Shown in pieces: positions 36,299 to 45,283 of a stretch of DNA of 64,000 bases (position 1 is the first letter of the stretch; each line of letters starts with the position of its first letter). The notes beneath the pieces were generated by a model. It made no database searches. It was not told the origin of the DNA and saw only the letters and a list, made by a program, of their open reading frames with translations. Both the position numbers and the translations under genes were made by a program. The DNA lies in NCBI GenBank assembly GCA_031277855.1, contig JAITLO010000006.1, positions 1 through 64,000 on the forward strand, written 5' to 3'. Source of the stretch: Acidovorax sp. Its GTDB lineage: Bacteria; Pseudomonadota; Gammaproteobacteria; Burkholderiales; Burkholderiaceae_C.

Positions 36299-37279
36299 AT
36301 GAAAGTGATTTTTGCCGGCACGCCCGAGTTTGCGCGGGTGGCCATGGAGCGGCTTTTACAAGCCGGTTTTGACATTCCCCTGGTGCTGACCCAGCCCGAC
36401 CGCCCTGCTGGTCGCGGCATGAAGCTGCAGGCATCGCCCGTCAAACAGTGCGCGCTGGAGCACGGCATTCGCGTGGAGCAACCGCGCAGCCTGCGTCTGG
36501 ATGGCAAATACCCCGAAGACGCAGCCCAGGCCCGCCAGGCCTTGCTGGAGGCCGGTGCCGATGTGATGGTGGTGGCCGCCTACGGCCTGATACTGCCGCA
36601 GTGGGTGCTAGATCTGCCGCCCAAGGGGTGCCTGAATATCCACGCCTCCATCCTGCCGCGCTGGCGGGGTGCGGCGCCCATACACCGCGCCATCGAGGCC
36701 GGTGACGCCGAGACCGGCGTGACCATCATGCAAATGGACATAGGCCTGGACACCGGCGATATGTGCCTGCTGGAGCGCCTGCCCATCGAAGCCTCCGACA
36801 CCACGGCCAGCCTGCAAGACAAGCTGGCCGCGTTGGGCGGCCGCCTGATTGTGGAAGCGCTGGAGATGGCGGCCTGTGGCGGCCTGCCGCGCACGCCCCA
36901 GCCTGTTGAGGGTGTGAACTACGCCCACAAGATCGAAAAAGCCGAAAGCGCCATGGACTGGCGCCTGGACGCCAAAGTGCTGGACCGACGCCTGCGCGCC
37001 TTCAACCCCTTTCCCGGTGGCAGCACGCAGCTGGGGGAGGAGACCATCAAGCTCTGGGCCGCAACACCCGAGGCCTTGCCCCAAGAAGCGGATGGCGCTG
37101 CCCAGCCCGGCCAGGTGCTGGCGGCCGACGCCGACGGTGTGCTGGTGGCCTGTGGCCAGGGTGCGCTGCGATTGACGCAGCTGCAGCGCGCTGGCGGTAA
37201 GAAGCTGGCGGCCGGTGACTTTCTGCGCGGTTTCGAGATTCCCGTGGGTGCCATGCTCCAACTGCCGGAGCAGCCATGA
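36299..37279 (+). CDS. fmt: Methionyl-tRNA formyltransferase
   Basis: Fmt puts the formyl group from 10-formyl-tetrahydrofolate on initiator Met-tRNA. The 326-residue product begins [20 protein letters not shown] and has the catalytic motif [20 protein letters not shown] (Asn and His) and [10 protein letters not shown] (the catalytic Asp). A C-terminal OB-like domain follows ([13 protein letters not shown]). The ATG at 36299 is chosen; the longer frame lacks a ribosome site. It overlaps azlC by ATGA. Confidence 0.97.
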   Translation: MKVIFAGTPEFARVAMERLLQAGFDIPLVLTQPDRPAGRGMKLQASPVKQCALEHGIRVEQPRSLRLDGKYPEDAAQARQALLEAGADVMVVAAYGLILPQWVLDLPPKGCLNIHASILPRWRGAAPIHRAIEAGDAETGVTIMQMDIGLDTGDMCLLERLPIEASDTTASLQDKLAALGGRLIVEALEMAACGGLPRTPQPVEGVNYAHKIEKAESAMDWRLDAKVLDRRLRAFNPFPGGSTQLGEETIKLWAATPEALPQEADGAAQPGQVLAADADGVLVACGQGALRLTQLQRAGGKKLAAGDFLRGFEIPVGAMLQLPEQP

Positions 37280-38136
37280 ACCAGGCCACCGTGCTGTGGC
37301 AGCGCGCCACAGGCATCGCGCGCCAGCCCGCTTTTATGGTGGGGGTGCGCGACATGATGGGCACCCTGCCCGGCATCTCCGCCTGGGGCTTGGTGACGGG
37401 TGTGGCCATGGTCAAAAGCGGCATGCCGCTGCCGCTGGCCTTGTTCATGACGCTCACCGTCTACGCCGGCAGTGCCCAATTGGCCGTATTGCCGCTGCTG
37501 GCCGTGGGCGCGCCGTTGTGGGTGCTGTGGTTTACCGCGTTCTGCGTGAACCTGCGCTTTGTGATTCTCAGCACCATGTGGCGCAATTTCTTCTCGCATC
37601 TGCGCCTGCGCCATCGCCTGGCGATTGGCTATTTCAGCGGTGATGTGATTTTTGTCGGCTTCACCAAGCGCTACCCCCAGCCCGTCAAGCAGCCCGAGCA
37701 AGTGCCCTATTTCTGGGGCGCAGCCATTTCCAACTGGCTGGGCTGGCAAATCCCTTCGTTGGCCGGCGTCTTCCTGGCCAATGAGATTCCGCTGTCCTGG
37801 GGGCTGGGCTTTGCCGGTGTGCTGGCGCTGCTGGGCGTTCTGTATTCCATGCTCAACGACCGCGCCACCTGGGTGGCCTGTGCCGTGGCCTCGCTGGCCG
37901 CCGTGGCGGCGTTTGCGTTGCCGCTGAAGCTCAACATCCTGACGGCGATTGCTGCCGCCGTGGCCGTGGGCTTGCTGATGGAACAGGCCGAACGTCGCGC
38001 AGCCCGCCTGCGCCCGCTGCCGGCCGTGCGAGCCCCCGACCCCGCCAAGGGTGAGCAGCACCCGGTGCTGCCGCTGGATGAGGCCCCGCGTACCCTCGAG
38101 GCCACGCATGCCGCCGCAGAAAAGGAGCACGCATGA
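37276..38136 (+). CDS. azlC: AzlC family branched-chain amino-acid exporter subunit
   Basis: AzlC with AzlD forms an inner-membrane exporter of branched-chain amino acids (BrnFE type). The 286-residue product has about seven hydrophobic segments, with [20 protein letters not shown] and [10 protein letters not shown]-like sequence as family features. The C terminus (about 40 residues) is soluble and Pro/Ala-rich. ATGA overlaps link it to fmt upstream and azlD downstream, so the exporter is probably co-expressed with fmt. Confidence 0.92.
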   Translation: MNQATVLWQRATGIARQPAFMVGVRDMMGTLPGISAWGLVTGVAMVKSGMPLPLALFMTLTVYAGSAQLAVLPLLAVGAPLWVLWFTAFCVNLRFVILSTMWRNFFSHLRLRHRLAIGYFSGDVIFVGFTKRYPQPVKQPEQVPYFWGAAISNWLGWQIPSLAGVFLANEIPLSWGLGFAGVLALLGVLYSMLNDRATWVACAVASLAAVAAFALPLKLNILTAIAAAVAVGLLMEQAERRAARLRPLPAVRAPDPAKGEQHPVLPLDEAPRTLEATHAAAEKEHA

Positions 38137-38474
38137 ACGGTGCCGAACATTGGATCTGGGGCTATGTGGCCGGCCTGGGCCTGGCCGCGATCACGCTGAT
38201 CACCCGTGCCTTCTTCATGATCCCGGACAAAGAGCTGCCCATGCCGGAATGGCTCAAGCGCGGCCTGCGCTATGCGCCGCTGGCAGCGTTGGCGGCTGTG
38301 ATTGCCCCCGAGCTGGTGATGAGCAATGGCCAGTTGATTCACACCCTGGTCGATGCCCGCCTGCCGGCCCTGGTTTGCGCCACCGCCTACTTCTGGTGGA
38401 AGCGGGGCATTCTGGGCACCATCGTGGTGGGCATGGTGGTGTATTTGCCGCTGCACATCGGCCTGGGCTGGTAG
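38133..38474 (+). CDS. azlD: AzlD family branched-chain amino-acid exporter subunit
   Basis: The 113-residue partner of AzlC has four hydrophobic segments, including YAPLAALAAVIAPELVM and GTIVVGMVVYLPLHIGLGW, and the family feature TRAFFMIP near the N terminus. It overlaps azlC by ATGA, the usual arrangement. A terminator follows at 38541. Confidence 0.92.
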   Translation: MNGAEHWIWGYVAGLGLAAITLITRAFFMIPDKELPMPEWLKRGLRYAPLAALAAVIAPELVMSNGQLIHTLVDARLPALVCATAYFWWKRGILGTIVVGMVVYLPLHIGLGW

Positions 38475-38540
38475 AAAACAGGAGCTGCTTGTGCATGCAA
38501 AAAGCCATTCTTCAGGCTAAAACAGCCTGAAACCAAAGCA

Positions 38541-38567
38541 AGGAGCGCACAAGTCGCTCCTTTTTTT
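38541..38567 (+). terminator. Terminator of the def-bamE-fmt-azlCD unit
   Basis: AGGAGCG CACAAGT CGCTCCT followed by TTTTTT. Confidence 0.85.
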
Positions 38568-38633
38568 GTGCTTTTGCGTTGATGCAAAACCAGGTGCACC
38601 GCGTACAAAACTGGCGCGGCCCAAGCCAGCAGA

Positions 38634-38709
38634 CAGCGAGCAAGGGCCGCCCCGCAGCGAGGCTGTCGTCCCCCCGGGGGGGAAGGCGCCGAAGGCGACT
38701 CAGGGGGGG
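38634..38709 (-). repeat. Post-stop C/G-rich repeat, copy 5 (after DUF1289 gene)
   Basis: On the minus strand it begins one base after the TAA with CCCCCCCTGAGTCGCC and ends GGGCGGCCCTTGCTCGCTGT. The 3' half is nearly identical to copies 2 and 4. Confidence 0.8.
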
Positions 38710-38710
38710 A

Positions 38711-39112
38711 TTACCGCGCTCTTTCCGCATACCGCGTGAATCGCAGCGCCTGGCCCTCGGTCTGAATGCGGCGCCACACGGCGCGTTTTTGCATGGGCGT
38801 GAATTCCAGCCACTGCTGCACCTCGGCAAAGCTGCGGCCGCAGCCCTTGCACTGGGCATCACCCTGGCTAGTGGAGCAGATCGCAATGCAAGGCGTGTCC
38901 GGCTGGGTTGCATACCAGGCCAGCCAGGCTTGCATGGCGGTAGGGGGGAGGTCGTCAGGCTGAATCTCTTGCGCGCCGGTGTGGATCAACCGGGCATACA
39001 CCGCCGCCAATGCCTTGACCTCGGGGGTCAGTTGCACGCCATCCGGGCTGGGGCGTAACTGCCGCCAGTGGTTGATGGCGGCTTCGATGTCGGTGATGTG
39101 GATGCCGGTCAT
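38711..39112 (-). CDS. DUF3717-DUF1289 protein
   Basis: The 133-residue protein has an N-terminal DUF3717-like helix-rich part (ITDIEAAINHWRQLRPS) and a C-terminal DUF1289 domain with the cysteine set CIAICSTSQGDAQCKGCGRS followed by a hydrophobic helix, a likely small metal-binding module. Neither domain has a known function. The start is the ATG at 39110-39112. It diverges from the manganese riboswitch/TerC gene. Confidence 0.85.
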   Translation of the reverse strand: MTGIHITDIEAAINHWRQLRPSPDGVQLTPEVKALAAVYARLIHTGAQEIQPDDLPPTAMQAWLAWYATQPDTPCIAICSTSQGDAQCKGCGRSFAEVQQWLEFTPMQKRAVWRRIQTEGQALRFTRYAERAR

Positions 39113-39244
39113 GGCTGGCGAACCGCCGCAAGCTGCAAAGCAGCAAGCATGATAGTGCGCGTTGGCGCTTCTCCCGCTGGTATGGTGTTTTGACCGTTAA
39201 ACACCGCCGATTTGCTCCAATGTTGCATTTTGTGTTTCAATCGC

Positions 39245-39410
39245 GGCATTCAAAGGGGAGTAGTTCCCCGTTTGCAAAGCAGCGACGCAGCGCAAACGGA
39301 TGACAGGTCGTCAATACGAAGCCTTGTGCTTCCGGCCTGTCAGGCACGGCACCGCCGCTGTCGAACAAGACCTTTGAGCCACAGCGTTATGGGCGGCTCA
39401 AAGGTCTTCC
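39245..39410 (+). ncRNA. yybP-ykoY manganese riboswitch upstream of TerC gene
   Basis: CAAAGGGGAGTAG at 39251-39263 and AAGACCTTTG at 39367-39376 are the conserved ends of the yybP-ykoY class; CAAAGG and CCTTTG form the P1 stem, and an inner GACAGG/CCTGTC stem holds the TACGAAGCC segment. Bases 39367-39380 (AAGACCTTTGAGCC) also pair perfectly with 39395-39408, so the 3' strand of P1 is shared with a 14-pair downstream hairpin: the expression switch. No T run follows, so control may be of Rho access or translation. Mn2+ sensing is known for the class. Confidence 0.85.
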
Positions 39411-39527
39411 GTGCACACCTTCTCAGGTGCCAGCACAACAGACTTTCTTTCCGTCCATGGGCTCGGTATCAAGGTACGGCTTTATGCATTGGCATGGGCC
39501 GTCGTTCGACAACGAGGACTTTTGACT

Positions 39528-40298
39528 ATGGACTTGGACTTTCTCACCCACACCCCGTTCTGGATCGCATTGGGCCAGATCATCATCATCGACATTCTGC
39601 TGGGTGGCGACAACGCCGTGGTGATCGCGCTGGCCTGCCGCAAGCTGCCACCCGAGCAGCGCCGCAAGGGCATCATCTATGGCACGGCAGGTGCCATCAT
39701 CTTGCGCGTCATCCTGATCGCCTTTGCCATGACGCTGCTGGCACTGCCCGCATTGAAGCTGATCGGCGCGCTGCTGCTGGTGTGGATTGGTATCAAGCTG
39801 ATCGCTCCCGATGAGGAAGGTCACGACAACATCCAGGGCAGCGACAAGCTGTTTGCCGCCATCAAGACCATCATCGTCGCCGATCTGGTGATGTCGGTGG
39901 ACAACGTGATCGCCATTGCCGGCGCCGCCCAAAGCTCGGGCGAGCACCAGATGCTGCTGGTCACCCTGGGCCTGCTGATTTCCATCCCCATCATCGTCTG
40001 GGGCTCGCAGCTGGTGATCAAGCTGATGGAGCGTTTCCCCATCATCATCGTGGCCGGCGGCATGCTGCTGGGCTGGATTGCCGGCGGTATGCTGGTGACC
40101 GACCCGCTGTTCGTCAACACGGCGAAGTGGACCTGGATGCCCAAGCTGGGTACGCTGGATGAGAATGGCATGGCCCAGATCTCCACCACCCTGTACTGGG
40201 CTGCCCATATCGGTGGTGCACTGCTGGTGCTGGCCCTGGGCAAGATGGCTGCGGCCAAGAAGTCCAAGTCGGGCAGCGACGCAACCAGCCAAGCCTAA
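39528..40298 (+). CDS. TerC family membrane protein, riboswitch-controlled (probable Mn2+ exporter)
   Basis: The 256-residue protein has about seven membrane segments with the TerC acidic motifs ILLGGDNAVVIALA and ADLVMSVDNVIAIA, whose aspartates are thought to bind cations. Members under yybP-ykoY control (Alx/MntP-like role) move Mn2+ out of the cell or to exported enzymes. The start ATG at 39528 follows GAGG. The frame is open about 40 codons upstream, but that DNA is riboswitch. Two shorter paralogues lie at 44411 and 45284 and show no riboswitch. Confidence 0.9.
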   Translation: MDLDFLTHTPFWIALGQIIIIDILLGGDNAVVIALACRKLPPEQRRKGIIYGTAGAIILRVILIAFAMTLLALPALKLIGALLLVWIGIKLIAPDEEGHDNIQGSDKLFAAIKTIIVADLVMSVDNVIAIAGAAQSSGEHQMLLVTLGLLISIPIIVWGSQLVIKLMERFPIIIVAGGMLLGWIAGGMLVTDPLFVNTAKWTWMPKLGTLDENGMAQISTTLYWAAHIGGALLVLALGKMAAAKKSKSGSDATSQA

Positions 40299-40479
40299 TA
40301 AGCTACTGCGGCGGCCCTGCCGGGCCGCTGTCAACTGGGCAGATCGGTGCACAGAGCAATCCCAAGGCGGGAACCAAATCCCCAGGGAGCTGCTCTATTG
40401 CCGGTCTGCCCATTCTTTTTTTGTATCCCCCAATCTGGATGCACCTGTTTTTCAGGGCCATACACCACAAGAGGAACTC

Positions 40480-40956
40480 ATGGAAACCATCATCGTGTAC
40501 CTGGACGATGCGCCCTACGCCCAGCCGTTGCTGCAGTCCATGTCCCAGGCGCCACATGCCGCCCGCACCCACTGGGTGGTGGTGGCCTGTGCCCCGCGCA
40601 TTACCCACCGCGTGAGCAAATGGGTCAGCAACCGGGCCCGTGAGAACTGGCGCAACAAATGGGCCGACAAGCTGTTTGCCGATGCCCTACCGGTGCTGGA
40701 GCGCAGCGGTGGCAAGGTGACTTCGCTGCTGGCCCGCGGCCCGCTGGCCGAGGTGGTGGAGCAGCTGCGTACCGAGCTGGGCACTTCCCCTCAGATCGTG
40801 GATCTGCGCCGTCCCAAGCTGGAAGCCCAGGGCCATGCGGTGCTGGCGCCGACCGCCATGGCAGCACCGGCCAAGCTGCAGGCGGGGCGCTCCTTCCCTG
40901 CATTGCTGGCCAGCCTGATGGGTCTGGGCTTTTTGCTGGAAGAAGTGCTGCAGTAA
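40480..40956 (+). CDS. Conserved hypothetical protein, 158 residues
   Basis: I do not recognise the family with certainty. The start MTIIVYLDD-like segment (METIIVYLDDAPYAQPLLQS) recalls the first strand of universal-stress/Rossmann proteins. A basic helix (VSKWVSNRARENWRNKWADK) and a segment LARGPLAEVVEQLRTELG follow; the C terminus is hydrophobic (FPALLASLMGLGFLLEEV). A good AGAGGA site precedes the ATG at 40480. It follows the TerC gene by about 180 bases and may be in the same unit; a stem GCGGCCC/GGGCCGC without a T run lies between them. Confidence 0.7.
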   Translation: METIIVYLDDAPYAQPLLQSMSQAPHAARTHWVVVACAPRITHRVSKWVSNRARENWRNKWADKLFADALPVLERSGGKVTSLLARGPLAEVVEQLRTELGTSPQIVDLRRPKLEAQGHAVLAPTAMAAPAKLQAGRSFPALLASLMGLGFLLEEVLQ

Positions 40957-41041
40957 GCACGTTCTCGGCACAGCGCTGCCGCTGCTACCGGCGGCAGCGC
41001 AGCATCTGCCGCAGCCCGGCCCAGTGCGCTATGCTGCGCCC

Positions 41042-41395
41042 ATGAAGCTGCTACTCAAATGGATTCTCAGCGCCTGCGCGCTGCTGCTCGTGGCCTCGCT
41101 CTACAGCGGGGTGCAGGTGCAAAGCTTTGGCTCGGCCCTGTGGGCGGCCGTGGTCATCAGCTTGCTCAATATGCTGGTGCGCCCCATCCTGGTGGTGCTG
41201 ACGCTGCCCGTCACGCTGCTGACCATGGGGCTGTTCCTCTTTGTGCTCAACGGCCTGATGTTCTGGGCTGCAGCCAATATGCTGTCCGGCCTGCATGTCA
41301 ACGGGTTCTGGGCCGCCGTGTGGGCGGCCATACTCTACTCCGTGCTGGGCATGGTCATCGAGTCAGCGCTGGGACGTCTGTTCCCGCAGCAGTGA
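41042..41395 (+). CDS. Phage-holin-superfamily (DUF4TM) membrane protein
   Basis: The 117-residue protein is almost wholly hydrophobic with four membrane segments: LLKWILSACALLLVASLY, ALWAAVVISLLNMLVRPILV, TLPVTLLTMGLFLFVLNGLM and AAVWAAILYSVLGMVIESAL. This matches the Mycobacterial-4-TM phage holin superfamily (YvlD-like), common on bacterial chromosomes and not evidence of a prophage. The start ATG at 41042 is chosen over an upstream frame. Its last 33 bases overlap the end of the convergent M48 protease gene. Confidence 0.85.
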   Translation: MKLLLKWILSACALLLVASLYSGVQVQSFGSALWAAVVISLLNMLVRPILVVLTLPVTLLTMGLFLFVLNGLMFWAAANMLSGLHVNGFWAAVWAAILYSVLGMVIESALGRLFPQQ

Positions 41396-42940
41396 CTGCA
41401 CCTCGCGCAAGCGGGTGTCGATGATGGAGGCCTCGAAATGGTCGGCCTGGGCGCCACTGCGCTGGGCCTGTTGCTGACCTGCCTTGAAGCGGTCCACGGC
41501 GGCCGCGTAGTCATACTGGGCCACAAAGGCCTCGGCTTCGGCCCGCAGCGCGCGCAACGGCTGGCCGGTTTCGCGTGAGGCCCGGGCCAGGGCCTGCCAG
41601 GCCGCAGCATCGTGTGGATGGTCGCTGACCCAGGTTTGCAAGGTGGTTGTCACATCGCCGCTGCGCCGCAGCATGGAGGCCGCCTGGGCGCGCAGCAGCA
41701 GCGTGGCGCGCTCATCTTCCGGATTGTGGTGGGGGGCAGCCGGGGCGGGCGGTAGTTGCTCCAGTTTTTGTAGTGCCAGCTGGGGCTGGTTGCGCAGCAA
41801 GGCCAGCTCGGCGGCCAGCCACAGGGTCTGGCGCTGGGCCGCTGCATCGTTCTGGGTCAGGGCCTGCAGCGTGGGCAGCATGGCCTCGGCGGCAGACAGT
41901 TCGCGCAGCTGCATCAAACCGAATATGGCCGCATACAAGGCGCCGGCCTGCTGGTCGGGTGACTGTTGGGCAAAGCCGCTGCTGGCGGGCAGGGCCGCCC
42001 ACTGGCGCAGGGCATCGGGCCCGGGACGGGTCAACACCCGGGCGCGGGAGCTGACCATGGTGTGCTCCATGGTGGGCGGCTTGGCGGCCCCGGCCTGGCC
42101 CAGCATCTGGGTGCGGGACTGCATATCGGCCATGCGTTCTGTGGTCAGCGGGTGGCTGCGCAGATAGGGCCAACTGCCGTTGTCGTTGATGCGGTTGGCC
42201 TGCTGCAGGCGTTCGAACATGCTGGCAAAGCCGGCCGGGGCAAAGCCTGCAGGCGCCATCAGGCTGTAGCCCACGCGGTCGGCCTCGCGTTCCATGTCGC
42301 GCGAGAAGTTCAGCTGGTTTTGCACCGCCAGAGCCTGGCCACCCATCATCATGGCCATGCCGGCGTCCGGACTCTTGGTGGCGGCCAGGGCGCCCAAAAT
42401 CATGCTGCCAATCATCAGGGGCGTGCTGCGCTTGTCCTGGGCAATTAAGCGCGAGATATGGCGCTGGGTGACGTGGCTCAATTCGTGGGCCAGCACCGAG
42501 GCCAGCTCGTCGCGTGTGGCCACCGCGCTCACCAGCCCCAGGTGCACGCCCAGAAAGCCGCCGGGCAGGGCAAAGGCGTTGATGCTGCGGTCACGGCCCA
42601 GCAGCACCTCCCAGGCAAAGCGCTCGTTCAGCTCGGGCGATAGCTCGCCGCGCTGCTCTGAAGTCTCTTTCAGCGGATACCAAATGCCCATCACATAGCT
42701 GTGCACCACGGGGTCGTCTACATAGTCCGGGTCGCGGTAGAGCTGGCGGGCAATGCTGTCGCCAATACGGCGTTCGTCATTGGTGGTGATGTCGGCACCA
42801 TCGCCCATGCGGGGCAAGGGGGCACCATGGGTCTGCGCCTGCGCCAAAGGTAGGCTGGCAGGTGCCAGATTCATGAAAATCGTAGCAACCAGTGCAGACA
42901 GAATATATGCCAAAGGCTTTTTTCGTTGTGAATGGTGCAT
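41363..42940 (-). CDS. M48 family metalloprotease (BepA-like)
   Basis: The 525-residue periplasmic protein has a signal peptide (LVATIFMNLAPASLPLAQAQ), a zinc-protease core with HELSH in VLAHELSHVTQRH and the third ligand in FSRDMEREADRVGY, and a C-terminal TPR-like helical region of about 250 residues. The layout is that of BepA, which degrades misfolded outer-membrane barrel proteins and assists LptD assembly. It converges with the holin-like gene, overlapping by 33 bases, and diverges from moaC. Confidence 0.9.
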   Translation of the reverse strand: MHHSQRKKPLAYILSALVATIFMNLAPASLPLAQAQTHGAPLPRMGDGADITTNDERRIGDSIARQLYRDPDYVDDPVVHSYVMGIWYPLKETSEQRGELSPELNERFAWEVLLGRDRSINAFALPGGFLGVHLGLVSAVATRDELASVLAHELSHVTQRHISRLIAQDKRSTPLMIGSMILGALAATKSPDAGMAMMMGGQALAVQNQLNFSRDMEREADRVGYSLMAPAGFAPAGFASMFERLQQANRINDNGSWPYLRSHPLTTERMADMQSRTQMLGQAGAAKPPTMEHTMVSSRARVLTRPGPDALRQWAALPASSGFAQQSPDQQAGALYAAIFGLMQLRELSAAEAMLPTLQALTQNDAAAQRQTLWLAAELALLRNQPQLALQKLEQLPPAPAAPHHNPEDERATLLLRAQAASMLRRSGDVTTTLQTWVSDHPHDAAAWQALARASRETGQPLRALRAEAEAFVAQYDYAAAVDRFKAGQQQAQRSGAQADHFEASIIDTRLREVQSLLREQTSQR

Positions 42941-43133
42941 GGCAGGAATCGGGTGAAAACACAGTCTGTACGCCCGCAGCCCCCTGGGTTATGGCCGGCG
43001 CTATACCCTTGGCAGCCAGTGCGGGCTCCTGGGGTCTACCCCCTATGATGCCCGCAATCCCCAAACGTTCCGAGCGGTCCCCCTTCTTCCGTATGCCGTC
43101 GCATGGGCTGGAGGGGGAGGGCCGCTTCTGTGC

Positions 43134-43631
43134 ATGACAACAGCTATGACCGATCAACTGACCCATTTCGATGCCCAAGGCCAAGCCCATATGGTGGACG
43201 TCGGGGGCAAGCCCGAAACCGACCGCGTGGCCGTGGCCGAAGGCCGCATTGTGATGGCGCCTGCTACGCTGGCCATCATCGCCAGCGGTACGGCCAAGAA
43301 AGGCGATGTGCTGGGCATTGCCCGCATTGCCGGCATCATGGCGGCCAAAAAAACCAGCGAGCTGATTCCACTGTGCCACCCCTTGGCTTTGACCCGCGTG
43401 GCCGTGGACTTTGTGCTGCAGGAGTCTGACAACGCCGTGCATTGCACGGCCACGGTGGCAACCCGTGGCCAGACCGGTGTGGAGATGGAGGCGTTGACGG
43501 CTGTGCAGGTGGCGCTGCTGACCATCTACGACATGTGCAAGGCGGTGGACAAGCGCATGTGCATGGAGGGCGTGCGGGTGCTTGCTAAACAAGGTGGCAA
43601 GTCAGGTGACTGGTCCATAGACGCAGCCTGA
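43134..43631 (+). CDS. moaC: Cyclic pyranopterin monophosphate synthase MoaC
   Basis: MoaC turns the MoaA product into cyclic pyranopterin monophosphate in molybdenum-cofactor synthesis. The 165-residue product has the active-site stretches [13 protein letters not shown] and [13 protein letters not shown], both diagnostic. [15 protein letters not shown] gives two possible starts (43134 and 43146). I found no molybdenum-cofactor riboswitch in the 193 bases upstream, and no other moa/moe gene lies in the window. Confidence 0.95.
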   Translation: MTTAMTDQLTHFDAQGQAHMVDVGGKPETDRVAVAEGRIVMAPATLAIIASGTAKKGDVLGIARIAGIMAAKKTSELIPLCHPLALTRVAVDFVLQESDNAVHCTATVATRGQTGVEMEALTAVQVALLTIYDMCKAVDKRMCMEGVRVLAKQGGKSGDWSIDAA

Positions 43632-43657
43632 GAGCCCAAAGCGCTTGCTGGTGCGCA

Positions 43658-44203
43658 CTACTCCCGGCAGGAGCCGGGGAGGAATTTGAGCAGCGCGGTC
43701 TTGTCTGCCGCCAGCGGGCCGCAGCGCCATTCGGAAATCTGCTTGCCCTGGCCCTTGTTGGCGACACTCAAGTCCAGCGCGACGGGGGCGTTGCTGGCGT
43801 CCTTGACATAGGGCCGCAGCTGCAGGGTTTTGCCATCGATCTGGTTGTCGTTGAAGTTCTGGGCCACGACGGAGATCACCCCGTTGGCATCGGTCTGTAC
43901 CGATTGCACATATTTGCTGGGCCCCTTGGGGTCGGCAGTGGCCGATGCCGCAACGGGGTTGGCTTCGCAACCCCACTGGTTGGCATCGGTCGCGGCCGTG
44001 GTGAGCTTGTCTGCAGCCATGGACTGCACGGTCTCGGTGATGGTGGTGCGGCAGACCGAAGCGGCCAGCACCACCTCCGACATCTTGGCGCGCTTGGTGT
44101 AGTCCTGGTAGGCCGGCAAGGCCACGGCGGCCAGAACGCCGATGATGGCCACCACAATCATCAGCTCGATCAAGGTAAAGCCCTGTTGTGTGGAACGTCG
44201 CAT
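43658..44203 (-). CDS. Type IV pilin (PilA-like major or minor pilin)
   Basis: The 181-residue product has a class III signal: a short basic leader MRRSTQQG then [20 protein letters not shown], with cleavage after G and Glu5 of the mature protein. The globular part contains a Cys pair typical of a C-terminal disulfide loop ([20 protein letters not shown], then Cys). It is slightly longer than Pseudomonas-type PilA. The start at 44201-44203 has GGGAG upstream. No pil assembly gene adjoins it, which is common in Comamonadaceae. It may serve twitching, adhesion or competence. Confidence 0.9.
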   Translation of the reverse strand: MRRSTQQGFTLIELMIVVAIIGVLAAVALPAYQDYTKRAKMSEVVLAASVCRTTITETVQSMAADKLTTAATDANQWGCEANPVAASATADPKGPSKYVQSVQTDANGVISVVAQNFNDNQIDGKTLQLRPYVKDASNAPVALDLSVANKGQGKQISEWRCGPLAADKTALLKFLPGSCRE

Positions 44204-44410
44204 GAATGGCTCCCGGGTGGTGGGTATGCCAGGCCTGCGCAATCGCTATGCCAGCCCGATCAAGGGCAGGAAAAAGGGGTAAGAACGGTGATTTCCATGG
44301 GGTCTGAGGCCGCTGGTCTGGCGGCGTGACATTGCTGTCGCTCAGCCTGGTCACCGGTCCGCCCACGGTTGGTCAATTTGTATCCGGTAGCCCGGCGTTT
44401 GAGCGTGCGT

Positions 44411-45100
44411 TTACGGCGCGGCTGTTGCGGTCTGGCGTGACTGCAGGTATTTACCGGTGAGTACCACCAGCATGGCGCCGAGGATGGATGCCAGAGACGG
44501 CAGCCAGGGCGCTTCGCCCACCAGGGGCCGTAGTACATGGTCGCTGGTGATGGTTTCACCGGCCACCCAGCCAATCAGCGCCGCGCCCAGGGTCACGATG
44601 AGGGGCCAGCGCTCCATCAGGCTGATCATCAGCGTGGAGCCAAACACTACCAAGGGGATGCTGATGGCCAGGCCCAAAATCAATAGCAGCATGTCACCGC
44701 CAGCGGCCGCTGCCACAGCAATGACGTTGTCCAGGCTCATCACCAGATCGGCCAGCAAAATGGTGCGGATGGCGGCCAGCATGCCCTGCTGGGTGAGATT
44801 GGTTGCGGATGCCGGTGCTGCCTCGCCCTTGAGCAGGCCCACGCCAATCCACAGTAGCAAAAGACCGCCCATGACTTCTACCCAGGGCAGCTGCATCAGC
44901 CGGGCGGCCACCAGAGTCAGCCCCACACGCAGCACCACGGCTGCGCCGGAGCCAAAGACAATGGCTTTTCTCTGCTGCTGCGCCGGCAGGCCGCGGGCGG
45001 CCAGGGCAATCACCACGGCGTTGTCGCCGGAGAGAATGATGTTGATCCAGATGATTTTGACCAGGCCGACCCAGAATGCGGCACCAAGCAAGGCTTCCAT
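44411..45100 (-). CDS. TerC family membrane protein (paralogue 2)
   Basis: The 229-residue protein has seven hydrophobic segments and the paired acidic motifs IILSGDNAVVIALA and ADLVMSLDNVIAVA of the YjbE-type TerC proteins, a cation-transport family. It is about 27 residues shorter than the riboswitch-controlled homologue because it lacks that protein's extra C-terminal loop. A GAGG site precedes the ATG. It is oriented head to tail with the paralogue at 45284-45964, about 65% alike by eye, probably a tandem duplication. Confidence 0.88.
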   Translation of the reverse strand: MEALLGAAFWVGLVKIIWINIILSGDNAVVIALAARGLPAQQQRKAIVFGSGAAVVLRVGLTLVAARLMQLPWVEVMGGLLLLWIGVGLLKGEAAPASATNLTQQGMLAAIRTILLADLVMSLDNVIAVAAAAGGDMLLLILGLAISIPLVVFGSTLMISLMERWPLIVTLGAALIGWVAGETITSDHVLRPLVGEAPWLPSLASILGAMLVVLTGKYLQSRQTATAAP

Positions 45101-45220
45101 GGCCTCAGTGTAGGCAGGGCCGCATGGCGGTGGTTTTTTGCCGCAGGTCTGTAACTGCTGTGGGCATGGGTTTGCCTTGTGCCCTTTGTGTCATAGGCGT
45201 ATGGGGCGCAGATGCTGCGC

Positions 45221-45252
45221 ACAAAAAAGACAAGGCGCCCGCAGGCGCCTTG
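45221..45252 (-). terminator. Terminator after TerC paralogue 3
   Basis: CAAGGCGCC (45231-45239) pairs with GGCGCCTTG (45244-45252); on the minus strand it is followed by TCTTTTTTG. It separates the two tandem TerC genes into different units. Confidence 0.85.
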
Positions 45253-45283
45253 TGCTTGTCTCCCGGCAGGAAGTTGGAGTGGA

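Noticed and set aside
40299-40330. Terminator after the riboswitch-controlled TerC gene
   Set aside because: The GCGGCCC/GGGCCGC stem has no T run after it, so it was not annotated as a terminator.
41042-41395. Prophage remnant suggested by the holin-like protein
   Set aside because: This superfamily is widespread on chromosomes as single genes and no other phage gene lies nearby.
42941-43133. Molybdenum-cofactor riboswitch upstream of moaC
   Set aside because: I could not find the conserved Moco-RNA core; only short GC-rich stems are present.
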